7,784 bases of DNA from Clostridia bacterium (GCA_018333845.1 JAGXSK010000058.1:1-7784); one strand, 5' to 3'. Positions 1 to 6,261 are shown, counted from the stretch's first letter. Notes: generated by a model not told the origin, from the letters alone. Numbers and translations are program-made.

Positions 1-929
1 TAGAGGACAGTTTTTTCAGTTATCTTAAAATAGCAGATGGGTGTGATAACCTGTGCTCTTACTGTGTCATACCCCTGGTTAGAGGAAGATATAGAAGTAA
101 AATGCCCGATGATGTAATACAGGAAGCTAAACACCTTGTGGATAAAGGTGTTAAAGAGGTTATTTTAATTGCACAGGATATTGGCGAGTACGGTAAAGAT
201 ATAGACCCTAAATATAACTTGCCGAGTTTATTAAAAGACTTAACACGTATTAATGATTTAGAATGGATTAGACTTTTATATTGCTATCCAAATCATTTAA
301 CTGATGATTTGCTTTATACCATTGCCTCAGAGAAGAAAATCTGTAATTATCTTGATGTCCCCCTGCAGCACTTAAGTGACAACGTTTTAAAAAAGATGGG
401 AAGAACCTTTTTAAGTGAGGACATATATGCCTTGGTTTCAAAAATAAAAAAAATCTTGCCTGATATGGCCCTGCGTAGTACATTTATTGTAGGTTTTCCA
501 GGGGAAACCACCATGGATGTAGAAATTCTCAGCAATGGCTTAAAGGATTTAAAGCTTACTTGGAGCGGTTTTTTCACTTATTCTAGAGAAGAAGGAACTC
601 CTGCAGCAAAAATGGTCAACCAACTATCTAAAGAAATTAAGATGGAAAGGTTAGCTCTTGTGAAAGAGATACAACATGGAGTAACGATAGAAGAGATAAA
701 AAAGTATATTGGCAAGAGACTACCAGTAATAATTGAAGAAAAAATACCCAATGAAAAAGACTGGTATCTGGGAAGAAGCTATATGCAGAGCCCAGAAATA
801 GATGGGCAGATATATGTAAATATTAAAAAAAATATACAAAACAAGATTGGTTTAATAATACCTGTAGATATAATAGGTTCTACTAACATTGATCTGATAG
901 GAGAGGTTACAGATGAATCTTGCCAATAG
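1..929 (+). CDS. rimO: Ribosomal protein S12 methylthiotransferase RimO, 5' end missing
   Basis: RimO is a radical-SAM enzyme with two iron-sulfur clusters. It adds a methylthio group to a conserved aspartate of ribosomal protein S12. The reading frame is already open at base 3, so the true start lies left of the window; about 308 residues are visible of a usual 430-450. What is missing is most of the N-terminal MTTase (UPF0004) domain. The radical-SAM cysteine triad CxxxCxxC falls at visible residues 14, 18 and 21 (bases 42-65), followed by the RG-R-RS stretch typical of the family. The segments LIAQD-EYG, RLLYCYP and LDVPLQH favour RimO over the tRNA enzyme MiaB. GFPGE in the mid-region is the usual radical-SAM/MTTase motif. 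The last ~65 residues fit a TRAM substrate-binding domain. The 3' end overlaps pgsA by 17 bp, so the two are probably co-transcribed and translationally coupled. Confidence 0.93.
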   Translation, partial: EDSFFSYLKIADGCDNLCSYCVIPLVRGRYRSKMPDDVIQEAKHLVDKGVKEVILIAQDIGEYGKDIDPKYNLPSLLKDLTRINDLEWIRLLYCYPNHLTDDLLYTIASEKKICNYLDVPLQHLSDNVLKKMGRTFLSEDIYALVSKIKKILPDMALRSTFIVGFPGETTMDVEILSNGLKDLKLTWSGFFTYSREEGTPAAKMVNQLSKEIKMERLALVKEIQHGVTIEEIKKYIGKRLPVIIEEKIPNEKDWYLGRSYMQSPEIDGQIYVNIKKNIQNKIGLIIPVDIIGSTNIDLIGEVTDESCQ

Positions 930-1461
930 AGTCACCCTGGCTAGAATTTTTTTAGTTCCAATCTTCATGTTTTTTATATTAATTAGGATTCCCTTTGGTG
1001 AGTATATAGCGGCAGCAATTTTTGTACTGGCAGCCAGTACAGATGGATTAGATGGATATATAGCTAGAGCCAGGAAGGAAGTAACCAAGTTTGGGAAATT
1101 GATGGACCCTCTTGCAGATAAACTATTGGTTTCAGCAGCTTTAATATCACTGGTGGAAATAAATCTGGTACCAGCCTGGATAGCAGTGGTTATTATTGGA
1201 CGGGAATTTGCTGTAACAGGTTTAAGATCCATTGCAGCAAGTGAAGGAGTTGTAATTTCTGCAAGTAAGTTAGGCAAGTCTAAGACTGTGACCCAGATAA
1301 TAGCCATAGTTGCAATAATACTCAATGACTTTTTTGTTAATGTTATAGGAATACCATTTAACATTGGGGATATTTTTATTTATATAGCTGTTGTTTTTAC
1401 CTTGTGGTCTGGTATTGACTATTTTGTAAAGGGCTGGCAGGTATTAAAGTTAAATAAATAG
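913..1461 (+). CDS. pgsA: CDP-diacylglycerol--glycerol-3-phosphate 3-phosphatidyltransferase (phosphatidylglycerophosphate synthase)
   Basis: PgsA condenses CDP-diacylglycerol with glycerol-3-phosphate to give phosphatidylglycerophosphate, the committed step to phosphatidylglycerol and cardiolipin. It is an integral membrane enzyme. The 182-residue protein has the full CDP-alcohol phosphatidyltransferase signature DxxDGxxAR-x8-GxxxDxxxD: D44, D47, G48, A51, R52, G61, D65 and D69. These aspartates bind the metal ions and act in catalysis in the family. Hydrophobic segments at roughly 8-24, 31-43, 78-96, 131-150 and 152-172 fit a multi-pass protein. The start is supported by AGGAGAGG at 899-906, six bases upstream, and by the family's usual N-terminus (MNLANRVTLARI). 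It lies in the rimO operon and is followed by a terminator at 1501-1535, so it is the last gene of its unit. In Bacillus-like genomes pgsA is usually followed directly by cinA; here about 2.3 kb separates them. Confidence 0.96.
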   Translation: MNLANRVTLARIFLVPIFMFFILIRIPFGEYIAAAIFVLAASTDGLDGYIARARKEVTKFGKLMDPLADKLLVSAALISLVEINLVPAWIAVVIIGREFAVTGLRSIAASEGVVISASKLGKSKTVTQIIAIVAIILNDFFVNVIGIPFNIGDIFIYIAVVFTLWSGIDYFVKGWQVLKLNK

Positions 1462-1500
1462 TTTTTATAACAATAGATTTTTAAAATAATATAAATCTTT

Positions 1501-1535
1501 AAGTCATGTGGAAACTAAGCCATGTGGCTTTTTTT
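1501..1535 (+). terminator. Rho-independent terminator after pgsA
   Basis: The arms at 1501-1511 and 1520-1530 form an 11-bp stem with three G-U wobbles (Watson-Crick at the other eight) around an 8-base loop. The right arm runs straight into a run of seven T (1529-1535). An alternative shorter hairpin, AAGCC/GGCTT around ATGT (1518-1531), uses the same T tract. It ends the rimO-pgsA transcript 40 bases past the pgsA stop. Confidence 0.85.
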
Positions 1536-1554
1536 GTTCCATCTATTTCATAAG

Positions 1555-1581
1555 GATATATATATCTATATACGTTATAAT
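1555..1581 (+). promoter_or_regulatory. Probable sigma-A promoter for the membrane protein/FtsH-like unit
   Basis: A perfect -10 box TATAAT lies at 1576-1581, which predicts a start near 1588 and an untranslated leader of about 34 bases. No good -35 hexamer exists at 16-18 bases upstream. That place is filled by a 12-bp perfect palindrome, GATATATATATC (1555-1566). Either the promoter is weak or it depends on a bound regulator. Placing it here is supported by the terminator just upstream (1501-1535) and the strong ribosome site at 1606-1614. Confidence 0.55.
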
Positions 1582-1621
1582 GAATAATGTACTAGATTAC
1601 AGGATAGGGGGAGGAACGTAG

Positions 1622-2140
1622 ATGAGGGTTAAAGGATTTAGCCTGCCTGTAATAATAATAACTTTTATTTTAACACTAGGTATACTTTTTTCAGTCAACT
1701 GGGTTTATACTGAAATGGCAATTAAAAAACCCCTTGGTCAGCAGCTATCTGAAGTTAAGGGAGTAAAGGGCTATACCATTGAAAATGGCCCGGAAACAAT
1801 GGAGTTAACTGTGGAGTTGGGTCTTGTGGATAACATTGAGACCTCCTATATGTCTTTAAATGAAATAGCCTATTCCCATGTTAAGAATAATCAAGGATAC
1901 GAAATTAGAATAATAGATAACCCGAATTCCCAATTAATAACTCTTTGGAATGAAATACAGTACTATGCATACCAATCTTTGGTTCAAGGGGATTTTGTGA
2001 CCCTGAAAGAAAGTCTGGACGATATAGTAAAAGTCAATGAAAATGTAAATTATCAAGTGCATATCAATGAAACTCATCTATTTATTCAGGTCCAATCCCA
2101 TGAAAACTATATATATAGGATTTTACAGAGAACTAACTAA
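1622..2140 (+). CDS. Unrecognised single-pass membrane protein, probable partner of the FtsH-like protease
   Basis: I do not recognise this 172-residue protein. Residues 1-6 are basic (R2, K4), followed by one strongly hydrophobic segment at about 7-29. By the positive-inside rule the N-terminus should be cytoplasmic and the remaining ~143 residues should lie outside the membrane. There is no lipobox cysteine and no obvious signal-peptidase site. The outer part alternates predicted strands and helices and has no Cys. A strand-rich stretch near 49-66 and another near 143-159 look loosely alike (Y-x-hydrophobic-N-x-ET-hydrophobic), which may be an internal repeat, but this is weak. The start is set by AGGGGGAGG at 1606-1614. 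It is the first gene of a two-gene unit, 24 bases before the FtsH-like gene, and the gap carries only that gene's ribosome site. Co-transcription suggests it works with the protease; its function is otherwise unknown. Confidence 0.8.
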   Translation: MRVKGFSLPVIIITFILTLGILFSVNWVYTEMAIKKPLGQQLSEVKGVKGYTIENGPETMELTVELGLVDNIETSYMSLNEIAYSHVKNNQGYEIRIIDNPNSQLITLWNEIQYYAYQSLVQGDFVTLKESLDDIVKVNENVNYQVHINETHLFIQVQSHENYIYRILQRTN

Positions 2141-2164
2141 TCTATTAAGTAGAAGAGGTTAAGT

Positions 2165-3652
2165 ATGTTAAAAGAAATCATCATTGGTATTACTCTAGCA
2201 TTAATAATATTTTTAGTTGTTAAGGGATACAATATTTTCCCAGTTCTGATAATAGCTGTTTTTGCTGGAATGCTGTTTTTTGTTCTTAAAAGAAACGGCA
2301 TATTAAATAATCCAGGGGGGAAAGGTGTTGTAAATTCATCTGCAATTCAATTCAATGATATTGGTGGACAAAAAAGTGCTAAGCAGGAATTAAGGGAGGC
2401 CCTGGATTTTATTGTAAGAGACAAGGATATATCCATGATGGGCATTAGACCATTAAAAGGTCTGTTGTTAACGGGACCTCCGGGAACTGGAAAAACCCTT
2501 TTGGCAAAAGCAGCAGCAAATTATACTGAAGCCGTATTTATCTCTGCAAGTGGCAGTGAGTTTATAGAAATGTATGCAGGTGTTGGAGCCCAGAGGGTAA
2601 GAAATCTTTTTAAAAAGGCTGAAGAAACTGCACTTAAAAAAAACAAGAAACGAGCAGTAATCTTCATAGATGAAATAGAGGTTTTGGGAAGTAAACGAGG
2701 ACAAAACAGTAATCATATGGAATATGATCAAACATTAAATGAGCTTCTAGTTAAAATGGATGGACTTGAAAGCAATAATCTAGAAGTTAAAATATTGATG
2801 ATAGGTGCAACCAATAGGATAGATATGCTCGACGAGGCCTTGTTGCGACCTGGTAGATTCGACCGAGTAGTACGGGTAGATTTGCCAGATAAGGATGCCA
2901 GAATGCAGATATTGCAGATTCATACTGGTAATAAGCCATTAGGTGACGATGTGGACTTAACCCAAATAGCCAAGGATACCTTTGGTTTTTCAGGAGCTCA
3001 TTTAGAAAGTGTAGCCAATGAGGCTGCCATACTAGCTTTAAGAGAAAAAAGTAATTGGATAAAACAAAAGCATTTCCAAGAAGCAGTTGATAAAGTAATG
3101 CTTGGAGAAAAAACCGACAGAAAACCTTCCAAACAAGAAAGATACCGTGTAGCAGTACATGAAATAGGCCATGCAATTATCAGTGAGTATGTAAGACCTG
3201 AATCTGTATCCCATATAACCATTACATCTAGAGATAGTGCCCTTGGTTATATGCGGCAAAAACCAGTAGAGGATATGTATTTATATACTAAAGATTATTT
3301 GGAGAGCCAAATCAAAATTCTTCTTGCTGGAGCTGCCGCGGAAATGTTAATTCTAAAATCTAAAAGCACGGGTTCAGGAAATGATTATAATGAAGCACTA
3401 AAAATGGTTAAGAGAATAATCTTTAATGGAATGTCTAGTCTTGGTATTGTAAGTCCAGAGGACACTAGTAAAAGCTTATTAGGCAAACAGTGCCAGAAAA
3501 TTTTAAAGGAACAAGAAGATGTTGTAAATCATATATTAGAGGCAAATCTACAGTCCCTATCTGACCTTAGTCAAAAGCTTATGGATGATGAATATGTTAA
3601 TGGAGAAGAATTAAGAAAATATTTGAAAAATACTAAAGCTGATGTCCATTAA
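2165..3652 (+). CDS. FtsH-type membrane AAA+ zinc metalloprotease (M41), short form lacking the extracytoplasmic domain
   Basis: FtsH enzymes are membrane-bound hexamers that pull proteins through an ATP-driven pore into a zinc protease chamber. All key motifs are present. Walker A GPPGTGKT is at 104-111, Walker B VIFIDE at 165-170, and a pore-loop YAGVGA at 137-142 (usual FVGVGA). The second region of homology, ATNR...LLRPGRFDR (215-234), carries the arginine fingers. The zinc site HEIGH is at 332-336, with D407 in a GND motif as the probable third ligand. The N-terminus has two hydrophobic segments (about 4-19 and 24-41) joined by only a few residues, where normal FtsH has an outer domain of roughly 70-80 residues. 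Total length is 495 against about 600-650 for housekeeping FtsH, and the C-terminal tail is also short. It is therefore likely a second, specialised FtsH, not the main one (which usually sits near hprT/tilS). Ribosome site AGAGG is at 2154-2158. It may depend on the preceding gene for an outer domain. Confidence 0.93.
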   Translation: MLKEIIIGITLALIIFLVVKGYNIFPVLIIAVFAGMLFFVLKRNGILNNPGGKGVVNSSAIQFNDIGGQKSAKQELREALDFIVRDKDISMMGIRPLKGLLLTGPPGTGKTLLAKAAANYTEAVFISASGSEFIEMYAGVGAQRVRNLFKKAEETALKKNKKRAVIFIDEIEVLGSKRGQNSNHMEYDQTLNELLVKMDGLESNNLEVKILMIGATNRIDMLDEALLRPGRFDRVVRVDLPDKDARMQILQIHTGNKPLGDDVDLTQIAKDTFGFSGAHLESVANEAAILALREKSNWIKQKHFQEAVDKVMLGEKTDRKPSKQERYRVAVHEIGHAIISEYVRPESVSHITITSRDSALGYMRQKPVEDMYLYTKDYLESQIKILLAGAAAEMLILKSKSTGSGNDYNEALKMVKRIIFNGMSSLGIVSPEDTSKSLLGKQCQKILKEQEDVVNHILEANLQSLSDLSQKLMDDEYVNGEELRKYLKNTKADVH

Positions 3653-3685
3653 CCTATAACAAATGTTTGTTATAGGTTGTTTTTT
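3651..3685 (+). terminator. Rho-independent terminator after the FtsH-like gene
   Basis: Perfect 13-bp inverted repeat, arms 3651-3663 (AACCTATAACAAA) and 3666-3678, with only TG between. In RNA this gives a stem of about 11 bp with a small loop, followed by a G and six T (3680-3685). The left arm begins inside the TAA stop codon of the FtsH-like gene. The right arm also contains the -35 box of the next promoter. Confidence 0.9.
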
Positions 3686-3695
3686 ATGCTATAAA
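3667..3695 (+). promoter_or_regulatory. Extended -10 sigma-A promoter for the pncC-type gene and downstream genes
   Basis: The -35 box is TTGTTA (3667-3672, 4 of 6 to consensus), the spacer is 17 bases, and the -10 box is TATAAA (3690-3695). TG at 3687-3688 gives the extended -10 form TGnTATAAA. The predicted start is near 3702 and the leader about 28 bases. The -35 box lies wholly inside the right arm of the preceding terminator, so the two signals share DNA. Confidence 0.65.
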
Positions 3696-3729
3696 TTTAG
3701 TAAATATACAAAAGATAGGAGAGGATAGG

Positions 3730-4206
3730 ATGAAAAATTTAACTAGCCTGATAAAGCTTTTAAAAGACAAGGAACTCAAAATTGCAGCTGCTGAATCCTG
3801 TACTGGAGGCCTCCTTGGAGGAGCTTTAACAAGTATGCCTGGGAGTTCACAATTTTTTGAAATGGGAGTAATTACATATAGTAATGAAGCAAAGATTAAG
3901 CTCCTTGGGGTCAGGGATTCTACAATAAATGAATTTGGTGCAGTTAGTGAAAATACAGCTAAAGAGATGGCTGTTAACATAAAAAATATTGCTGGTACGC
4001 ATATTGGAGTTAGTATAACTGGAATTGCTGGGCCTAGTGGTGGCAGCAAAGAAAAGCCGGTTGGTCTAGTATACATTGGAGTTTCTATGGAGAATAATAC
4101 ATACATATACAAACATTTCTTTGAAGGAGACAGGGCAAACATAAGGAAACAATCTGTTTCATCTGCTCTAGAACACATACTCTTGTTACTTATGGAAGAA
4201 AGGTGA
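3730..4206 (+). CDS. pncC: Stand-alone nicotinamide-nucleotide amidohydrolase (CinA C-terminal family, PncC)
   Basis: PncC deamidates nicotinamide mononucleotide (NMN) to nicotinate mononucleotide so that it can re-enter NAD synthesis. NMN is released by bacterial NAD-dependent DNA ligase. The 158-residue protein is the single CinA C-terminal domain. The signature AESCTGG is at 21-27 (S23 is the likely nucleophile by family comparison), followed by ITYSNEAK (48-55), a GAVSE motif and the SITGIAGPSGG loop (~95-105). Length matches single-domain PncC (about 160-165); the N-terminal MoeA-like domain of full CinA (about 410 residues) is absent. A good ribosome site AGGAGAGG is at 3716-3723. It occupies the cinA position of the pgsA-cinA-recA cluster. 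The stop is four bases before the next start, and that gene's ribosome site lies over this stop, so translation is likely coupled. Confidence 0.92.
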   Translation: MKNLTSLIKLLKDKELKIAAAESCTGGLLGGALTSMPGSSQFFEMGVITYSNEAKIKLLGVRDSTINEFGAVSENTAKEMAVNIKNIAGTHIGVSITGIAGPSGGSKEKPVGLVYIGVSMENNTYIYKHFFEGDRANIRKQSVSSALEHILLLLMEER

Positions 4207-4210
4207 AGAA

Positions 4211-5590
4211 ATGGTTTCAAAGGAGACATGGTTATTACTCATATTAATTGTGGTATCAACATTTACCTTTGTTACTCTTTTTGGCGACATGAGCTTCAAC
4301 ATCAAAGGGCTTGAATTAAGGCTTTCTTTGGAGATTTTTGACAATGGATTGACAGAAATAAACATTCCCCCTGTAGGAATTATTAGTGCCAAAACCCATC
4401 AAACCCCAATAAAACTTGGGATAACCCTGACCAATATTGATATAGACCTAATGCGACAGCTTATTGAAGAGCCCATTGATCAAGCTGAGCTTGTAGAAAT
4501 GATTATTCAAGAGATTAGGTGGAGTGTAGGTGTATTCATAGCAAGAATGCTTTTAGTTGCTTTTATTGGCGGCGCCTTTGCCATGCTTTTACTCCATAGA
4601 AAGGATATGTTTGATTATTTAAAAGCTGCTTTAATGGGATTTGCAATTATGGCTGTTCTCTTAACTGGTACTTTTTACACCTATAACATTAATGAGTTTT
4701 CCAATCCTCAATATAGGGGTATAATTAAAGCTGCTCCCTGGATGATAGGATTTGCCCAGGATGCTTTTGCTAAAGTGGACCAATTAGGTGAGCAGATGAG
4801 ACTAACTGCTGACAATTTATATGAGTTATTTGAAAAGGTTGACCTAGTTAGACCGATAGGGGAATTTGCAGATACCATTAAAATACTTCATGTTTCTGAT
4901 ATTCATAATAACCCAGCTGCCTATGACTTTATTCAACAGGTATCTGAAAGCTTTCAAGTAGATTTGATTATTGATTCAGGTGATATATCTGATTTTGGTA
5001 GTCCATTGGAGGCACTTTTGCTTGAAAGGCTAAATGACTTTACCTTACCCTATCTTTTTGTGGCCGGCAATCATGACTCTCCAGAGATCATCTCTGCAAT
5101 GGAGCTTATAGACAATGTTATTGTAATAAATGACGAAATTGTAAATGTTAAAGGGTTTAATATTATGGGGCTTCATGATCCTGCGTCAGTTTCTACTATA
5201 TTAGTTCCACCAAATGAAGACACAGTTTTTGATTATATACAAAAGGCTGAAGTAATATTAAAAGAAGCTGATACTATTCCTGATATTTTTGTTGTCCACC
5301 ATCCCCATATAGCAATGGCATTTGCTAATAAGATTCCAGTTATATTGCACGGGCATCGTCACAGGGTTACCATAATAACCGAGGAAGAAAGTGTTATAAT
5401 TGATTCAGGAACTACAGGCGCTGCCGGTATTAGAGGGTTGCAAAGCAAGACTGAGGTTCCTTATAGTGTAGTTTTATTGCATTTTATTTGGAAAGAAGAT
5501 GAAGAAAAAAATGTTTTAAGGGCAGCAGATGTGATTAAAATTTATGATTTAGAAGGAGGATTCATTATACAAAGAACGATTTTTGACTAA
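4211..5590 (+). CDS. Membrane-anchored calcineurin-like metallophosphoesterase
   Basis: The 459-residue protein has a two-metal calcineurin-type phosphoesterase domain from about 222 to 459. Its motifs come in order: DIH (D230, H232), GDISD (257-261), GNHD (286-289), HH in VVHHP (363-364), and GHRH (381-384). All metal ligands are present, so it should be active. Before this are a membrane segment at about 5-24, an ~80-residue soluble part (25-104), and two more membrane segments at about 106-128 and 137-157. The loop between the last two is basic (HRKDMFDYLK), hence cytoplasmic. That puts both the 25-104 part and the catalytic domain outside the membrane. A helical linker (about 180-215) precedes the domain. 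The substrate is not known: nucleotides, phospholipids or wall polymers are all possible. Ribosome site AAAGGTGA (4199-4206) overlaps the pncC stop; spacing to ATG is four bases. The thpR gene follows within 28 bases. Confidence 0.88.
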   Translation: MVSKETWLLLILIVVSTFTFVTLFGDMSFNIKGLELRLSLEIFDNGLTEINIPPVGIISAKTHQTPIKLGITLTNIDIDLMRQLIEEPIDQAELVEMIIQEIRWSVGVFIARMLLVAFIGGAFAMLLLHRKDMFDYLKAALMGFAIMAVLLTGTFYTYNINEFSNPQYRGIIKAAPWMIGFAQDAFAKVDQLGEQMRLTADNLYELFEKVDLVRPIGEFADTIKILHVSDIHNNPAAYDFIQQVSESFQVDLIIDSGDISDFGSPLEALLLERLNDFTLPYLFVAGNHDSPEIISAMELIDNVIVINDEIVNVKGFNIMGLHDPASVSTILVPPNEDTVFDYIQKAEVILKEADTIPDIFVVHHPHIAMAFANKIPVILHGHRHRVTIITEEESVIIDSGTTGAAGIRGLQSKTEVPYSVVLLHFIWKEDEEKNVLRAADVIKIYDLEGGFIIQRTIFD

Positions 5591-5607
5591 ATTAACATTT
5601 AGGGGAC

Positions 5608-5613
5608 GGTGGG
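5608..5613 (+). promoter_or_regulatory. Ribosome binding site deciding the thpR start
   Basis: GGTGGG lies five bases before ATG 5619, with AGGGGA (5601-5606) further up as an alternative. It supports ATG 5619 over the in-frame TTG at 5583, which lies inside the previous gene, has no ribosome site, and would add 12 residues not found at the usual N-terminus of the family. Confidence 0.55.
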
Positions 5614-5618
5614 AAAAT

Positions 5619-6185
5619 ATGAGATGTTTTTTGGCATTGCCTTTTTCCAATCAATTTAAAGATTACTTGCTGCAAACTCAGTATGATATAATGAATGAAG
5701 ATGTATATAAAGTTAAATGGGTAGAAAAGCAGAATTTTCATTTAACTTTATTTTTTTGGCAGGATATAGACGAGGAACTCATAGAAAAAATTCATGGAAT
5801 ATTAGAAAACCTATTTACTGATATTCCTCCATTAACCATAAGGACCAGATATCTGGGTTTTTTCCCTGAAAAGGGGGAACCAAAAGTTATTTGGGTTGGC
5901 CTGGAGAAAAGCCGACAGTTGGATGATTTGATTAATTTAATTAGGAAATGTTTTTTATCCAATTTAATTCCTTTAGAGCAAAAATCCTTTAATCCCCATA
6001 TTACCTTGGGAAGGTTAAAGGCCATATATAAAATAAACAAGGTAAAAGAATTGCCTTTGAGTACTGACAGGCTTAATAATCCTTTTTCAGAAAAAATTCA
6101 TGAGGTGGTTCTTTACCAGAGCAGCCTGCAAAAAAATGGGCCAGTATATACAATAATAAAAAGATATGGGCTAAATAATTTGTAA
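5619..6185 (+). CDS. thpR: RNA 2',3'-cyclic phosphodiesterase ThpR (2H/LigT family)
   Basis: ThpR/LigT proteins are 2H phosphoesterases that open 2',3'-cyclic phosphate ends of RNA to the 2'-phosphate; the same fold can also join tRNA halves in vitro. With the start at ATG 5619 the protein has 188 residues, the normal family length, and begins MRCFLALP, matching the usual MRLFIAI-type first strand. The two catalytic HxTx motifs are HLTL (41-44) and HITL (127-130, in the context FNPHITLGR). Residues after the first motif (FFWQD) differ from the common KFLGE, which is mildly unusual. The protein is cytoplasmic with no membrane segment. It is the last gene of the pncC-phosphoesterase-thpR unit: no hairpin terminator follows, and recA has its own promoter 5 bases after the stop. 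The thpR-recA pairing is common in Clostridia. An extended form from TTG 5583 is possible but less likely. Confidence 0.88.
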   Translation: MRCFLALPFSNQFKDYLLQTQYDIMNEDVYKVKWVEKQNFHLTLFFWQDIDEELIEKIHGILENLFTDIPPLTIRTRYLGFFPEKGEPKVIWVGLEKSRQLDDLINLIRKCFLSNLIPLEQKSFNPHITLGRLKAIYKINKVKELPLSTDRLNNPFSEKIHEVVLYQSSLQKNGPVYTIIKRYGLNNL

Positions 6186-6189
6186 ATTG

Positions 6190-6218
6190 TTGACAGTATG
6201 TGTCATATAAAATATAAT
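6190..6218 (+). promoter_or_regulatory. Perfect-consensus sigma-A promoter of recA
   Basis: TTGACA (6190-6195), 17-base spacer, TATAAT (6213-6218): both hexamers match consensus exactly. The predicted start is near 6225, giving a leader of about 46 bases before the recA ATG at 6271. Such a strong promoter fits a gene held down by a repressor. Confidence 0.9.
6191..6205 (+). repeat. Short dyad TGACA-N5-TGTCA over the recA -35 box
   Basis: Perfect 5-bp inverted repeat with a 5-base spacer (GTATG). It covers all but the first base of the -35 hexamer, where a bound protein would block RNA polymerase. It does not match the LexA box. Half of it is the -35 consensus itself, so chance is a real possibility. 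Confidence 0.35.
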
Positions 6219-6225
6219 TTAAAAA

Positions 6226-6239
6226 AGAACAATTGTTTG
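6226..6239 (+). promoter_or_regulatory. LexA (DinR)-type SOS box at the recA transcription start
   Basis: AGAACAATTGTTTG carries the GAAC-N4-GTTY core of the Gram-positive LexA consensus CGAACRNRYGTTYC; the two outer bases and one inner position differ. It begins about one base after the predicted start of transcription, a normal place for LexA to block recA. That recA is SOS-controlled in Firmicutes is established; the match here is by eye. Confidence 0.7.
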
Positions 6240-6253
6240 GTTATAATCCATGA

Positions 6254-6261
6254 GAGGGGAG
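6254..6261 (+). promoter_or_regulatory. Ribosome binding site deciding the recA start
   Basis: GAGGGGAG lies nine bases before ATG 6271. The earlier in-frame ATG at 6250 sits upstream of this site and would add seven residues (MRGEIVL) foreign to RecA. ATG 6271 gives the normal MSDKEQAL start. Confidence 0.8.

Noticed and set aside
852..1364. 170-codon open frame on the - strand opposite pgsA and the rimO end
   Set aside because: Antisense shadow of pgsA; low-complexity I/A/T-rich translation without motifs or start signals.
3684..4229. Long (181-codon) open frame on the - strand across the pncC gene
   Set aside because: It is the complement of a gene with full family motifs, has no ribosome site or promoter, and its translation resembles no family; length is a by-product of codon use in the true frame.
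5583..5618. TTG 5583 as the thpR start (200 aa)
   Set aside because: No ribosome site, lies within the end of the phosphoesterase gene, and adds 12 residues before the usual family N-terminus.
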